Shown in pieces: positions 53,015 through 64,000 of a DNA stretch of 64,000 bases. The position numbers and the translations under genes are program-made. The notes below the pieces were generated by a model, which saw only the letters and a list, made by a program, of their open reading frames with translations, was not told the origin of the DNA and searched no databases. The stretch covers positions 71,461,990 to 71,525,989 of the forward strand of contig CM028384.1 in NCBI GenBank assembly GCA_013146195.2, given 5' to 3'. Each line of letters begins with the position of its first letter. The first letter of the stretch is position 1. Source of the stretch: Codonopsis lanceolata. Lineage: Eukaryota; Streptophyta; Magnoliopsida; Asterales; Campanulaceae.

Positions 53015-55766
53015 TACTTTGCACGATTATATCACATGGTCTTGTATCTCAGTCAAGTTAGTTTATGTTAATGTTGGGATGCAGTTTGTAGGATTTGGTA
53101 TTGCGCGTGTATGGGTGTGCCTGGATTGGTACAAGGACGAGATATGCTTGATATGTTCTTGTAGAGAGGATTGGGTACAGGAAGTAAGGACCTATAGAAT
53201 GATGTTTTCTTAGTTACTTTGTAAGTGGTTGTATAATTTGCAATGGGAACTTTTATAGCCTATTGCTGAAAAGCATGAAATGCAAAGATCTTTCAATACT
53301 AGAAATGGAAATAGTTATATCTTCTATTGGGACCTACAACTGGAAAATAATCTTTATGTTTTTGGGGTGATGAGGGACAATGGATAATTGATACAGAATT
53401 AAATATGTTGCAGATAGAGTTTCTAAATAGTATTTCAGTCAATTGCTAAAGGCTATTTGAGGAAGCATATGCCTCGTTTTAGATTGTTATTTATGATTTC
53501 CTTTATTACTTAATTGCTGGGAGAAGTGTTTTGCTTTTATCTAGAATGTTAAAATTGACGAGTCCAAATACTGCATATCCAAAGAAACTAAATGATATGA
53601 GGCTTTGCAGCGTGTTTGAAAAGAGTTCTAAGATGTCTGGACAAGCAGCGACATGGAAACCTTCGTAAATTGTAGGTGCATCATAGTTGTTATCTCATGT
53701 GTCTGTGTTTTCTTCTTATTGTACGTACACGTAGTATTCTTTGCGGTCATCAAGTTTTTCCACTAGGAGAGGAGTTAGGGTGGTGGTATCTTTTCTGCAA
53801 TTGTGGCACTGTCATCTTCATATGCGTTGCTTATAACCATACGATGTTCTTGCCTTCAACCACCTCCAGAATGATGTATGGTTCTTTCCATCCTTTTACC
53901 ACAAGGTGACCAATGTTGTTTAATTTATTTGTTTTTAGTCTTGTCCCTTTGGTTGACTGTTGGTAAGCGTGTTTTATTATTAGCGTGGAAGCAACATAAT
54001 TGAATCCGTTCTAGCTGCAAAGTATTGGCTCTATGGGTTGAAATAGTACTTATTTCCCACTATAATCATATTATTTAGTGGGTGCTCAATGGCTGGAGTT
54101 GCTTTGCATATTGTCCAGACAATGTAGGTGTAGGCTTCACTTTCAACTTATTGTGTCATGACAATCATGGTATGCATACGTGATACGTGCAGAGAACTTT
54201 GTCATCATAGTCGTCAAAGTTCATACTACAAAGTCACCATTTAATCTAACAAATAAGCAAGGCTGTGGAGAGAAATAGGAATGTTGGTTGCAGAAAGTTG
54301 AATGATACGTTGAGATATAGTTTTAGTGCAAGCGCTGTGAGAAAACCTTGCTTTTCCATCAAATCAAGCTTAGGCTATCTAGAATAAGGAATTCTCGTCT
54401 ACCAAATATTATGTTTCTTTGGATTCAAGGGTATGTAGCTATATTTGGTGTAAGCTAATGAGCTAATGTGTAGGAAAGGAATATAAGTTGATTAGCCTTA
54501 GACTAGCGGTTCTCAAGATCCATCTTTTTTCATTTTGACATTTGTGGAGCTGTTACTTCATTTGGGGGTATATTGTTACAGGATACTCCTCCCTTACGAG
54601 AAGCTTAAACTATTAGAAAGCTAATTGGTGCTGGATGTTTAATCAAATACAAGAATTATTGTTGAGTGCCATTTGAGGAATGGTTGCAATGGGAGTTTTA
54701 CGATATGCTTTAGATTGAAAATGTATGAGGTTTTTAGGCTCAAAGGATTGTTTTTTATTTATTTATTAAAGTTATCTTGACTTTTTTAATAGGAGATCCT
54801 ACTTCTATTTTAAATTATTTCTTTATAACATATGAACTTATACTTGTAGTCAAAATTAACACGCCCGAATAATATTTTTTGCCGAATGTTAGTTGGTGGT
54901 GTTTTTTTAGTGGTGTGATTTATGCGTGTTAACACCTGTCCCGGATTAAGATCTAAGTCGTACATATGGACTTAAGTTGTTTTGAGACCTTTGTATTTGG
55001 GACACAAATTAAAAAAAACACCTTTCATAAACATAATATCCAATTTCCTAAGGAATATTGCTTTCAACAAGGACAAGGAGACTATTGTTTAAATGGAGAA
55101 TGCATCAATACTTACTTTTAGGGGGTTTCGTTACATCTCTGGCATGTTTTCATGTGTTATTGATGTTTACTTTTCAACCAAGCTGCACCCTGATGAGTGT
55201 TGGTGTGATTTACTTTCAATAAAAGGAGTGTGGCTGAAATGAGAATGCTTAAGATGGATGCTGGATATAACTTATAAAGATAAAATTTGAAATGAAAATG
55301 TTCTTGAAAATGTACAAGGATAGAAGATAAATGTGAAAAAATCACTTGAGATGGTTTGGACAAACATTATACTCCTAACTCTTAACCTGCGAGTTAGGAA
55401 ATGTGACAATATCTATGTAAACAACTTCAATATTGGTAAGGAAGACCAAAATTAACATGGAGGTTCACAGCTTTGAAGGATATGAGTGTGGGTCATGATA
55501 CCCTAATTTGAACAGTACAAAATGGAGAAAATGACTCATGTAGCTGATCCCAAGTGGTTAGGTCAAATGCTGAGCTGAGCTGAGTTGTGTTAATTGTAGG
55601 GTTTGCCATCATAGTTTGTGGAACATCATACCTTTTTAGTGATGTTATGAACACATACACACCTTTTTCGAAAGAATTCCTGTTCTAAAGATGGTCTTGG
55701 CTTTGTTCGAGTTCACGACCTTGTTTTCTATGGGTTGAACCGTTGAAGAACATCACCTAAAGAAGA
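53015..55766. other. Low-copy intergenic or intronic DNA
   Basis: No coding exon, tRNA or rRNA recognised. ORFs of 64-77 codons (53019, 53676, 55157) have no domain and no gene context. Confidence 0.4.
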
Positions 55767-55774
55767 AGCGAGAC

Positions 55775-55942
55775 CAGTGGCGGATCCAAAAATAAATCTC
55801 AGCGGTGTCACTAATGTTAACTTTTACTTAAAAATAAAATTAAAATTAAAACAATGTCGTTTTGTAGTGTATAAATTAAAAAAAAAAAAAAAACTTCAGC
55901 GGGGCACTTGCCCCCCAAGTCTAAGGCATAGATCCGCCACTG
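55775..55942. mobile_element. hAT-type MITE
   Basis: 168 bp with perfect inverted ends CAGTGGCGGATC / GATCCGCCACTG and an exact 8-bp TSD AGCGAGAC (55767-55774, 55943-55950). The interior holds a long A run. It is too short for a transposase. Confidence 0.92.
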
Positions 55943-55950
55943 AGCGAGAC

Positions 55951-58900
55951 TGTTTTACTCTTGCTCAACATAGTGCCCCATGTTATATGAGAGAATAATG
56001 CTGTTAAGCACAACAACTATTTTAATTACTTTGTGCACTGGTTTCTTCTTGATGTCTTGCTGTTAACTGTTGATGTCTGCAGTCTTTCTTTTTTGAGCTC
56101 TTACAAGGAAACACTATCAGTATCAGGTGAACTGTGTGCCTTTATTGAAGCACTAACATTATCCTATGTCCGTTCTTGTCTTTTTGCTTTTGGTTCGCCT
56201 AAACTTAGGGTTGTGCCATCCTTTTGCAACATGCTGATTATCGTTCAATCAAAGCTAGCCTGCAATTCTATCTTGTACAGATGTGTTTTGTTTGTTTTGA
56301 TTGGTTGAAATGATGCTTATCAATATAAAGTTTAGCATGATGTTGGTATTTGCCTGCATTAATAACCACTGTCCTGGCTTGTGACGCTTTTAATTATAAG
56401 GGCCTTTGCTAGAATAAGAACTAGATCGTTATTTGCATGCACACACCCATCAAGCTTTAGATAGAGGCTCTTCCATCTACATTTTATATACAAAATGTCA
56501 CAGTATCGCGGTGTACAAATGCCACAGTATCGCGGTGTACAAATGCAAGTAAAATTGTCTTTGATCTATCTGGAGAATCTACTATTTTTATAGGTCCGAG
56601 AAACTTCAATGCCTTTTTATTGAGCGATTCAAACTTCTTCTTAATGAGTAATTAGAAAGGTATGCAACGCATATGAATATCGGTTAAGAAGAAGGTGAAG
56701 ATTTCAAGAGATAATGATTATCTGATTGATCAATTTTGTTCATAAATTTGAAAAATCACTTTGGAATTGAGCTTAGGCAGTCTACTTGGGTATAGAAGTC
56801 TTGTTGATGGAAGACTTTTTTCGTTTTTACTTTCATTGTTTGTTTTTTTTAAATAGCAATTTTAGGTTCTGCTCGAGTACAATGAAGTCTTGGTTATGTT
56901 TTTTTTTTGTTGTGGGGGGGGGAGGCGTGGAAGTGGAAGTTGAATCATTAGACGTGTTTTACGCCAAGCGAAGAATCTCCTGCTTTCAGGAGCATGCTGT
57001 ATGGTTAGAGCTACCTGTATGTAGAAACTTCTAACACTAAATACTCAGTGATTGGGACACTCTTACTGAAAAGTATGGAATGTGGCCTGGATTTTACGCG
57101 GTATATATTTACAAATTATTTAACCTGTGGTAGATGTGATTTTCTCTATAGTTTTATGTATTTGAAGTTTGTGTTTCTGACTTTCTGTTGGTAGTTCGTT
57201 TGTGCGGTCTTATCATGATTGTCGTACTATAATTTTTTGTTTAGTGAAATTACTGACACATAATTTCTTAGGTTAAGTTCTGAAAATTGTGATAGAGCTG
57301 TGCATGATCTTTACTTGTAGACGTGGGCAAGTGAAGCATGTTTCTGCACTCTATTCTTTTCTTCACTTGCCTCCAATCCTCGTCATCTATCAGAAAGTGA
57401 TATCTATGTGTATATATTTATACACACATTTTTCACCCTGCTGTCTTTACTTTTCTTCTTTCTTTATGATTGGACACTCCCAGATACTTCGCCACACACT
57501 TTTTTCTGCTCTCATATTCACAATTACCACTCACCTCAGCATAACACTTATCTATGACTTGAAAGTTAGCTGTTTCACTCACATCAGCCCTGAAATTAAG
57601 GCCTTATAACCCTTGATAATATCTGGTAAGGGTTGGAACATATTTGCAAAACAATTACTTTCATGTTCCCCATCATCCTTGCACAGACCTGTAGGGAGTT
57701 CCTTCGAAAACTTATTGGAGGCCTCTCCATAATAGCAGGCTGTTTAACTTTCCGAGAATTTTCAAACTGATCACAGATGTTTTTGACTGGCGTAATAATT
57801 TTGAGTATTTCTTGTTATTTTTATGATCTACTTATTTTCAATTATTCATTCTTGACTATCTTGTTGCTCATCCTTTTGAGTAATGGCAGTATTTGACTTT
57901 TCCATATCATTCACATTGTTAATGTTTATTTCTATTTTTTCCCCTTGAAATTCAACTGAGTTATTGCCAATAGCCCAGTGCTGACTGAATCGTTTTTCAC
58001 AGATCAAAAGGTTATTTTAGTGCTCAAAACAGTTCTTGAGACTTTCTACCATCATTGTCGAGACATGTTCTTCAGAAAATTCTGAGATGTGATGGTGAAG
58101 AAGTTGTTACGCGGCAAGAAGTCACTATGATCTATCCCAATGCTTTATCCAAGTTAGTATTCATCCCGAGATGTAGCTTTTCTGTCATCTATGTGCTTCC
58201 AAATGTTGCCATTATGGGGAATGCAATGTGGGATTTTAACTTTATGTGATTATTTCTCCTTGCCTGTGTTTTGTTATTCATCCTCTTTAACAAAACTTGA
58301 ATTCTGGTGTGGATCAATTTCTAGTTTCTATTAAGAGTGCTTTGTATTTAGATGGACTGTTGAAAATGTGGATGGAAATAGCATGGTCACTTACTAATAT
58401 GGGTAATATGGTCATTGAAGAGCACACTTCTTTCCCTTTATGATATTTCACCTCTCAAGTCTCAGCCGTTCTTTCATTCTGATATCTTCACATTTCTCAA
58501 TTCTCTGCTAGCATGGAAACTGTACTAGCAGCATCTATAGTTCCCACCTAGAAAACTGTTAATACCACTGCAACTCCCACCACCCAAATTACCACCAACC
58601 TAATTTGCTTAAGCCCATCCTGGCCTCTCCCTGATAATTTTTTTCCCGATCTTTATGCATGTAATCCATTCCTTTACACTCAGAACCCCAAACCCTAACC
58701 CTAGAATTAGAAAAGGTGCAGTCTTTCTTACCCCGCAGTACCACAAAACCAAACCCTGATAGGGACAATGCAACAGATAATCAACAATTGAACCTAATTC
58801 GAATGTATGCAAAATCCAGGAATATCCATTTCAAATCAAGAACGTGCTGCATTGAATTCAAGATTTTCTGGGGTTTGGTGTCTGATTTGGGCTCCAAGAA

Positions 58901-59364
58901 CTGATTAGAACCCATAAAACACTGATGTCATATCTGTTGATAAAGCTGTTCTAGAGTTTAAAATTAACCTAGTTATTATGTTCATCGCCTAAAGCCCTGA
59001 TCCCCTACCGGCACGTGCGACTGACCCTTAGGGTCAACTCGACCGTGTTCTCAAACTTGATGAGCTCAATCGGGTAGTCCTTGAGCATTGGATTGGTTGG
59101 ATTGTCTGGGTTTTAGTGGCTGATTGGAAGGTTTTGAGGCTCAGTTGCCACCAACGACAATTGAACCCTAGACACAAAGAATCTATGTGCGGTATAGGAA
59201 TCAAGCAGCTCAAGTCGCTGCTTTGCATGGTAGCGATGGCGGAGGTAAACCCAGATGAACTGGGTTCTTCCTTTTGGTAATTTTTTTTCCGTAGTTAAAT
59301 TTACATTATTGGGTATTTCTTAATTTTTGTTATTTATATTTAGATTAGGATAAACATTACTCCA
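55951..59364. other. Low-copy intergenic or intronic DNA
   Basis: No convincing gene. It contains a 24-bp direct duplication (56499-56546), a short AAACCCTAACCCTAG telomere-like box near 58688-58703, and small ORFs without domains. Confidence 0.4.
56499..56546. repeat. Perfect 24-bp tandem duplication
   Basis: The unit starting CACAGTATCGCGGTGTACAA occurs at 56499-56522 and 56523-56546 with no difference, so it is recent. Confidence 0.9.
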
Positions 59365-59592
59365 CTCCCTCTAATCCTAAGAGCCTATCTTTCCCTTTTA
59401 GGCCGTTTCAAGAAAATGATTATTTTTTTGGAAGTAACCCTTGCCATTTTACCCATGATTTGAGTCCCATGTTATTGATTGGCCCCCACCCTCGTATGAT
59501 GCACACTATCCTAATATTTGTAGTAGAGTCACTTATCGTTTCTCAATCTGTGTGTCGAGTCAAATACGACACTGTTTTAGGAACGAAGGGAG
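59365..59592. mobile_element. Possible degenerate Stowaway-like MITE
   Basis: Ends CTCCCTCTAATCCTAAGAG and (inverted) CTCCCTTCGTTCCTAAAACA. The expected TA flanks are not both present, so the call rests on the TIRs. Confidence 0.42.
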
Positions 59593-59794
59593 AAGCATTT
59601 TTCATTAATTGAAATAAATAATAAAAAAATGAAATTATATTATATCAGATTCTTAATTATTTTTAATCAAATCATTTTTGAAGAAGGTGAACTAGAATCA
59701 ACATTGACTTTGCAGTCGATGAAATAGAGTTTTTTCTTCTGTTTTATTTATTTTTCCGAATTGTAGAAGTAATAATATAAAGAATAGAATAATA

Positions 59795-59945
59795 TGATGG
59801 CAAGGGCTCTCACGCAAAAGACTTTGACGTCTTTGGTTCCAATCCTCATACCAACAACGCTCACCTATATATCTATATATTTATATATATAATGAATGCA
59901 CATATGTGTTTATATTACGTTTACTTATCAAAAAAAAAGAAAGAA
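59795..59945 (+). mobile_element. Probable tRNA-related SINE
   Basis: GGCAAGGGCTCTCACGC is followed by a B-box-like GGTTCCAATCC, and the element ends TTACTTATC plus a run of A. The A box is imperfect. AAAGAAT or AGAAT near both ends may be the remains of a TSD. Confidence 0.45.
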
Positions 59946-62900
59946 TGCACGTACTTTTTTATTTTATTAAGTGAACTGATTAATTTTCCCACAAAATAGT
60001 GCGCATGTGAGCCAAGTGAGCACGTTTCTGTCCACATTGACCTGATAGGATTAACTTGTTAAAAGATTTTGGAGCAAATACGAGAATTCTTGTATGGCAG
60101 GGACAAACTTGACACTCGGTCCATAAGTCGGGAGAAGTTTATTGATTCGCCCTTTTATTAAGCCTGGGAAAATGATATGAAATGCACTTGTGGGTAGCTT
60201 GTATTTTGCATGGATTGCACTTGGGATTTTCTTCTTGGATTGTTTTGGAATTATTTTTCTAGAATCATGTTTGCATGGTAGTGTCGCGTCGTGATTGCCA
60301 TGTAATAATCTGTTCTTTCTTATGAAATTGATGCACAAAGGTTTTTAACTTGCTATATTTTTGTTGATTCGCTAGTCTTCGACTTTATGTTATTTTTTGT
60401 TGGCAGATTTGAGCGGAGCAGATTTTATGGTGTATATATGGGTTCCCCTCTCCATTTCGTTTTGCTTTAGCTAAGTGTGAAAATTGTTGAAGTAATCAAT
60501 GGAAAGAATTATTGACATAAAATTTTATTTGCTCTGGCTCCCTTTCTGATGGTTTAATTGATGTGACCTCATCATATTAGATCCCGTGTTATTTATCACG
60601 ATTATGACCCAAAAATACCTGCTGTGAGTCTGTTGTTGCGTTTCTTCTGTTTTTTTGGAGATCTCTGTGTGTGTTCTTCTCGCTGACTAGCACAGACACA
60701 TACAGTTAAGAACTGCTATTTCATCACACTACACATGTTCACAGACAAGTTGCTAAGTTAGCAATGCAGGGTGGATTGTTTGGGCTTGCATCTCCAATCT
60801 TAAATAATCGCCAACTTGGGAAATAATTACTCCTTGTAATATCGTGTGTAGTTTATGGTGAATGAAGATGGTACGATGGTCCTGGATTTCAAATTGAAAA
60901 ATGGCCATCGAACTACACTTCGTCTTTAGCTTTTGATGTTCAGTTTTGTTGATTGCTCAAGTTTTCCGTCTCTGGATGTATTTTTGTACAAGAAAATGAT
61001 TGTTTTGGGGTTTGGTATGGGTGTATGTTCAGTGATGCATAGAGTTAATTTAGTTTGCCAGGGTTCAGATTTCTAAAGTTATTCAAAACATTCTTTGATT
61101 CAAATATACCAAAGAGAATGAAATGGTGATTCTGATTCAATGAACATAAACCTGCAAAATTTCAGTAACAGCACAACCTTATTGTGGCCTTTGCAGAAGT
61201 GAAAATGTGCTGGGCCTTTGTTCATATGTAAAGTTGTCACTGCTTCACATCGACACTGAAATTTAAAAGAAACAAAAAAAAAAATTCTTGTTACTCATTA
61301 AAGGTTTTTGCATCTTTTATGCTTGCTGCCTTGCTGGTAAATTGCAGCTCGAAACGCAGAAGAAATACAAACATTCTTGAGGGAATGGTTGTGTGCTGAG
61401 TTGGTAGGTTTTGAACCGTGGGAATGAGACTTAGGAACATAGTCTGTAGCTTTTAGGCTGCTCTATCCCGACATATTTCGCTATTAAAAAGCTTGAAATC
61501 GTGGTTAAAGTTTTTTCGTTGTGCTCTATCTTTTGAGGAGATCATTTTGTGTTATGACCTATGGTCATGGTTCCTAACTCCTAAGCTCTAGATCGCCATT
61601 GTTATGTTGATGCAACTTTAAGTATCATATTTTGATTTGTTCTTGAAAATGTTGACATCTTTCATATATTTTTGGGATTTTTGAAGTACTTTTTGAAATT
61701 GCGTTCATTGTTGTTTTCCCTAATATTCTCATCTAGTCAAATTAACTATTGGCACAATCAGGGTTTTGTATTAGTATCAAATTGACCTTGGTTGAAACGT
61801 GGTTCCATCCACCGAATACCTTCCGGAATAAGTCCAGCTTGAGAAGTATCCACACTTTATTCAAATATTGCTTTGGATGAATAGTAGATTATGACGATGT
61901 TACTTGAGAGAACATGAGGTGCGTCCTAGCACCTACTTCTAAAGCACTTTGTTATGGTTGTGGGGATATGAAATCCAGTAGTGCGATAGAGATACATGTC
62001 TTAAATTCTGACCGGGTTATGTTATAGTTGATATTAGTCGTCCTAAGGGAAGTAACTGAAATGTGAGGATAGAGGGTCTTATTTATCTCGGTTGACAAAT
62101 CATTAATGCAGTACATTAACCGAGCCCTAACTTTCTCTCATCGTTGGAAAAAGTTTTTGGGCCTCCAGTTTAGGTTTGGGCATCGATAACATATTCCACC
62201 CATTCCCTTTGGTATATCATCTGAACAAAGGGCAGAATCATTGGACATTTGGATTGTGGTAAGGAAGTGATAAACTGACGTGGACGTCAATATCGTTGAA
62301 GACCCTTCGGAGCGAAATTTCAACAAAATCTCAGGAGTTCAATACCTCATTCAGGAATTGTTTTGGTTCAAATCCCTAGGTGTCAATTGAAAAGGTAAAT
62401 CCCTTATGGAAACACTAGATCTGATGCTAGAGTGACAAATCTGCCGTTTCTTGACATATCTCTTCTGATTCACATCTGAGATCTGATGCTATAAAATGAA
62501 TTAAAATTTAATTTTCTAAATACATAATTGAAGAGATTGACCATTTCCTTTTATTTCGATTTCTATGTGTGCTACAGCTACTTATCTGTTTTTTAAAAAA
62601 ATTCCGTTTTTCACTTGATTAGATTTTGTGCCAATTTTTTTTTATTGTGGTTTTTCTCATGTTCTATCTGTTTGCCGTGCCTATGCAAAACCTGATATGC
62701 AATTTTAGAACAGCTAGGTTTATAACATATCTGGAGCTCCCTATAATTTCTGTATTCTGTTTTTTTGTTTGATTAATCTTTTTCATCAGTGTAAAATGTA
62801 AATATAATGTTGTATGCTTAAATGTAGCTGAGGGTTTCTCAGGGTTTGACATCTATCTTCCAGTAGGTCTGAGTACCAGTTAAATTTATTGGTGGATGTA

Positions 62901-63463
62901 ATTTGATTAATGGATGGATATCTATCATAAGTTGAATAGCGTAAAAAATATTCTAGTACCTTATGAGGAAGGAGACTTGAGGCCCTACAGGTAATTATTC
63001 ATTTGCAGTAGATGCTGTGCACAAAAGGGGAAAGTAATGTTATACTTATACTTGATAACTAATTTTGCTAATACGCTATATATTTGATAGTTAATTCACG
63101 TAATATGAACACAAATTTTGTTTGGGGAGGGGGTGGTGGTGATGGTGCAGCTGGCATCTTGTATGACAGTAGGGTAAAAGATAGAAAAGGAAAACCAATA
63201 TTAATGTTAAACAAAATAAAATTAGAAATTGGTAAACATGAGATGTCGTATATTGGGTGCGATTTTGAGAACATATAAGATTTGGTAGAAGAATGTTATA
63301 GCTTTTTTCACAATGAGACTGTTTGCATAATTCCTGATGCTAGTTGACATGTTTGAACATTCAGTTTACACTTTATACTCTATAATGAATGATGATGAAA
63401 GCAGGTTCTGGAAGCATTGGTATCCTCAGATAATTATTTGACTAGTTTTTGTGCAATGTGCAG
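59946..63463 (+). other. Upstream region and probable 5' UTR intron of the AP2/B3 gene
   Basis: 3.5 kb without a coding exon. The 3' end looks like a splice acceptor (TTTTTGTGCAATGTGCAG, ending at 63463), 11 bases before the ATG, so a non-coding first exon must lie upstream. I cannot fix its position. Confidence 0.5.
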
Positions 63464-63474
63464 TTTACAAAGAA

Positions 63475-64000
63475 ATGGGTTCAAGTTTGAATGCCATAAC
63501 AAATGTGACTGGGGAAGCTTCATCATCTTCAACCCCTAGTAATTACCCAACCAAAACCAAGCGCTCCAGGCATGATGACTCCAAGGATTCAAATGGTAGC
63601 AATTACCCATCCTCTCAAGCCAAGCGTCAGAGGCACGAGTCAAATGTCTCTGCTTCAAAATGGAAGGGAGTGGTATGTCAATTGAATGGGCATTGGGGTG
63701 CACAAATATATGCCAACCATCAGCGGATTTGGCTAGGGACTTTCAAGTCAGAGAAGGAGGCTGCAATGGCATATGATTCTGCAGCCATCAAACTCCGGAA
63801 TGGGGATTCCGTTAGGAACTTTCCATGGTCAAGCATTACCGCTCAAGAGCTGAATTTTCAAAGTCAGTTCAGCGCAGAAGTAGTAGTGAATATGATTAAG
63901 GACGGTTCTTATGCATCAAAGTTTGCAGAGTATTTGAACTGTAACGTCCAAATTCAGGGATTTGGGTTCGGTCGTGATTCAGTTGTGGGGCCTGGGAAGG
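63475..64000 (+). CDS. AP2/ERF and B3 domain transcription factor, RAV family (5' part)
   Basis: The frame is open from ATG 63475 (context AAAGAAATGG) to the window edge, 175 codons, 3' part missing. Residues 1-60 are Ser/Asn-rich with basic patches KTKRSR and AKRQR that could be nuclear localisation signals. The AP2 DNA-binding domain is at about 63-118 (WKGVV, GHWGAQIYANHQRIWLGTF, EAAMAYDSAAIKLR, VRNFPW). The following VVNMIKDGSYASKFAEYL is the linker seen before the B3 domain in RAV-like proteins of the Arabidopsis At1g50680/At1g51120 type. RAV AP2 domains bind CAACA and B3 domains CACCTG; TEM-type members repress flowering. The B3 domain itself lies outside the window. The start is supported by the acceptor at 63463 and the N-terminal layout. 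Confidence 0.93.
   Translation, partial: MGSSLNAITNVTGEASSSSTPSNYPTKTKRSRHDDSKDSNGSNYPSSQAKRQRHESNVSASKWKGVVCQLNGHWGAQIYANHQRIWLGTFKSEKEAAMAYDSAAIKLRNGDSVRNFPWSSITAQELNFQSQFSAEVVVNMIKDGSYASKFAEYLNCNVQIQGFGFGRDSVVGPGK

Noticed and set aside
58688..58703. AAACCCTAACCCTAG read as interstitial telomere repeat
   Set aside because: Only about two units; short telo-boxes are common in plant promoters and leaders, so no telomere relic is claimed.
58609..59228. Minus-strand ORFs of 64-67 codons (58609-58812, 59034-59228)
   Set aside because: No recognised domain, no splice-linked partner exon, and frames overlap with equally open alternatives.

Overview
This is nuclear DNA of a flowering plant. It holds plant-type Ty3/gypsy and Ty1/copia LTR retrotransposons, an L1-type LINE with an RNase H domain, Stowaway-like and hAT-like MITEs, Helitrons and tRNA-derived SINEs. 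It also holds a plant microRNA (MIR156) and the start of a plant-specific AP2/B3 (RAV-type) transcription factor gene. A eudicot is likely; the species cannot be named from this sequence. A run of 100 Ns marks a scaffold gap.

Left part, about 1-37.7 kb, is a stack of nested retroelements. The oldest layer is a minus-strand SIRE-like copia element. Its 5' LTR, PBS, gag, protease, integrase, RT and RNase H lie between about 37.7 and 30.85 kb, and its post-pol (env-like) region between 30.6 and 29.85 kb. That element is interrupted by a 17.5-kb pol-less LTR element (12,365-29,850; LTRs of about 1.77 kb; PBS for initiator tRNA-Met). The probable continuation of the copia element (11,565-12,364) is cut again by an Athila-type gypsy element running from beyond the left edge to 11,564. 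The 17.5-kb element carries two younger insertions: a minus-strand 5.2-kb Tat/Retand-like non-autonomous element (14,409-19,569; TSD ATATA; tRNA-Glu PBS) with four tandem-repeat arrays, and a 5'-truncated LINE (25,521-27,610). The Athila integrase is split by a 1.4-kb Mutator-like element with 9-bp TSDs. A 1.1-kb segment beside the N gap appears twice and is probably an assembly overlap.

Middle part, about 37.7-50.5 kb, is AT-rich intergenic DNA. It contains MITEs (one pair head to head), three tandem Helitron-like units with terminal hairpins (the third carrying a SINE), a decayed Helitron helicase, a strong 127-bp foldback, and AT/GT microsatellites.

Right part, about 50.5-64 kb, is low-copy gene space. 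A MIR156 hairpin has its mature sequence at 50,971-50,990, with a TATA box about 280 bp upstream. After 12 kb of non-coding DNA holding a few MITEs, the coding start of an AP2/B3 RAV-like gene lies at 63,475 and runs off the right edge. miR156 represses SPL genes to hold plants in the juvenile phase, and some RAV proteins also repress flowering, but any functional link between these two neighbours is inference.
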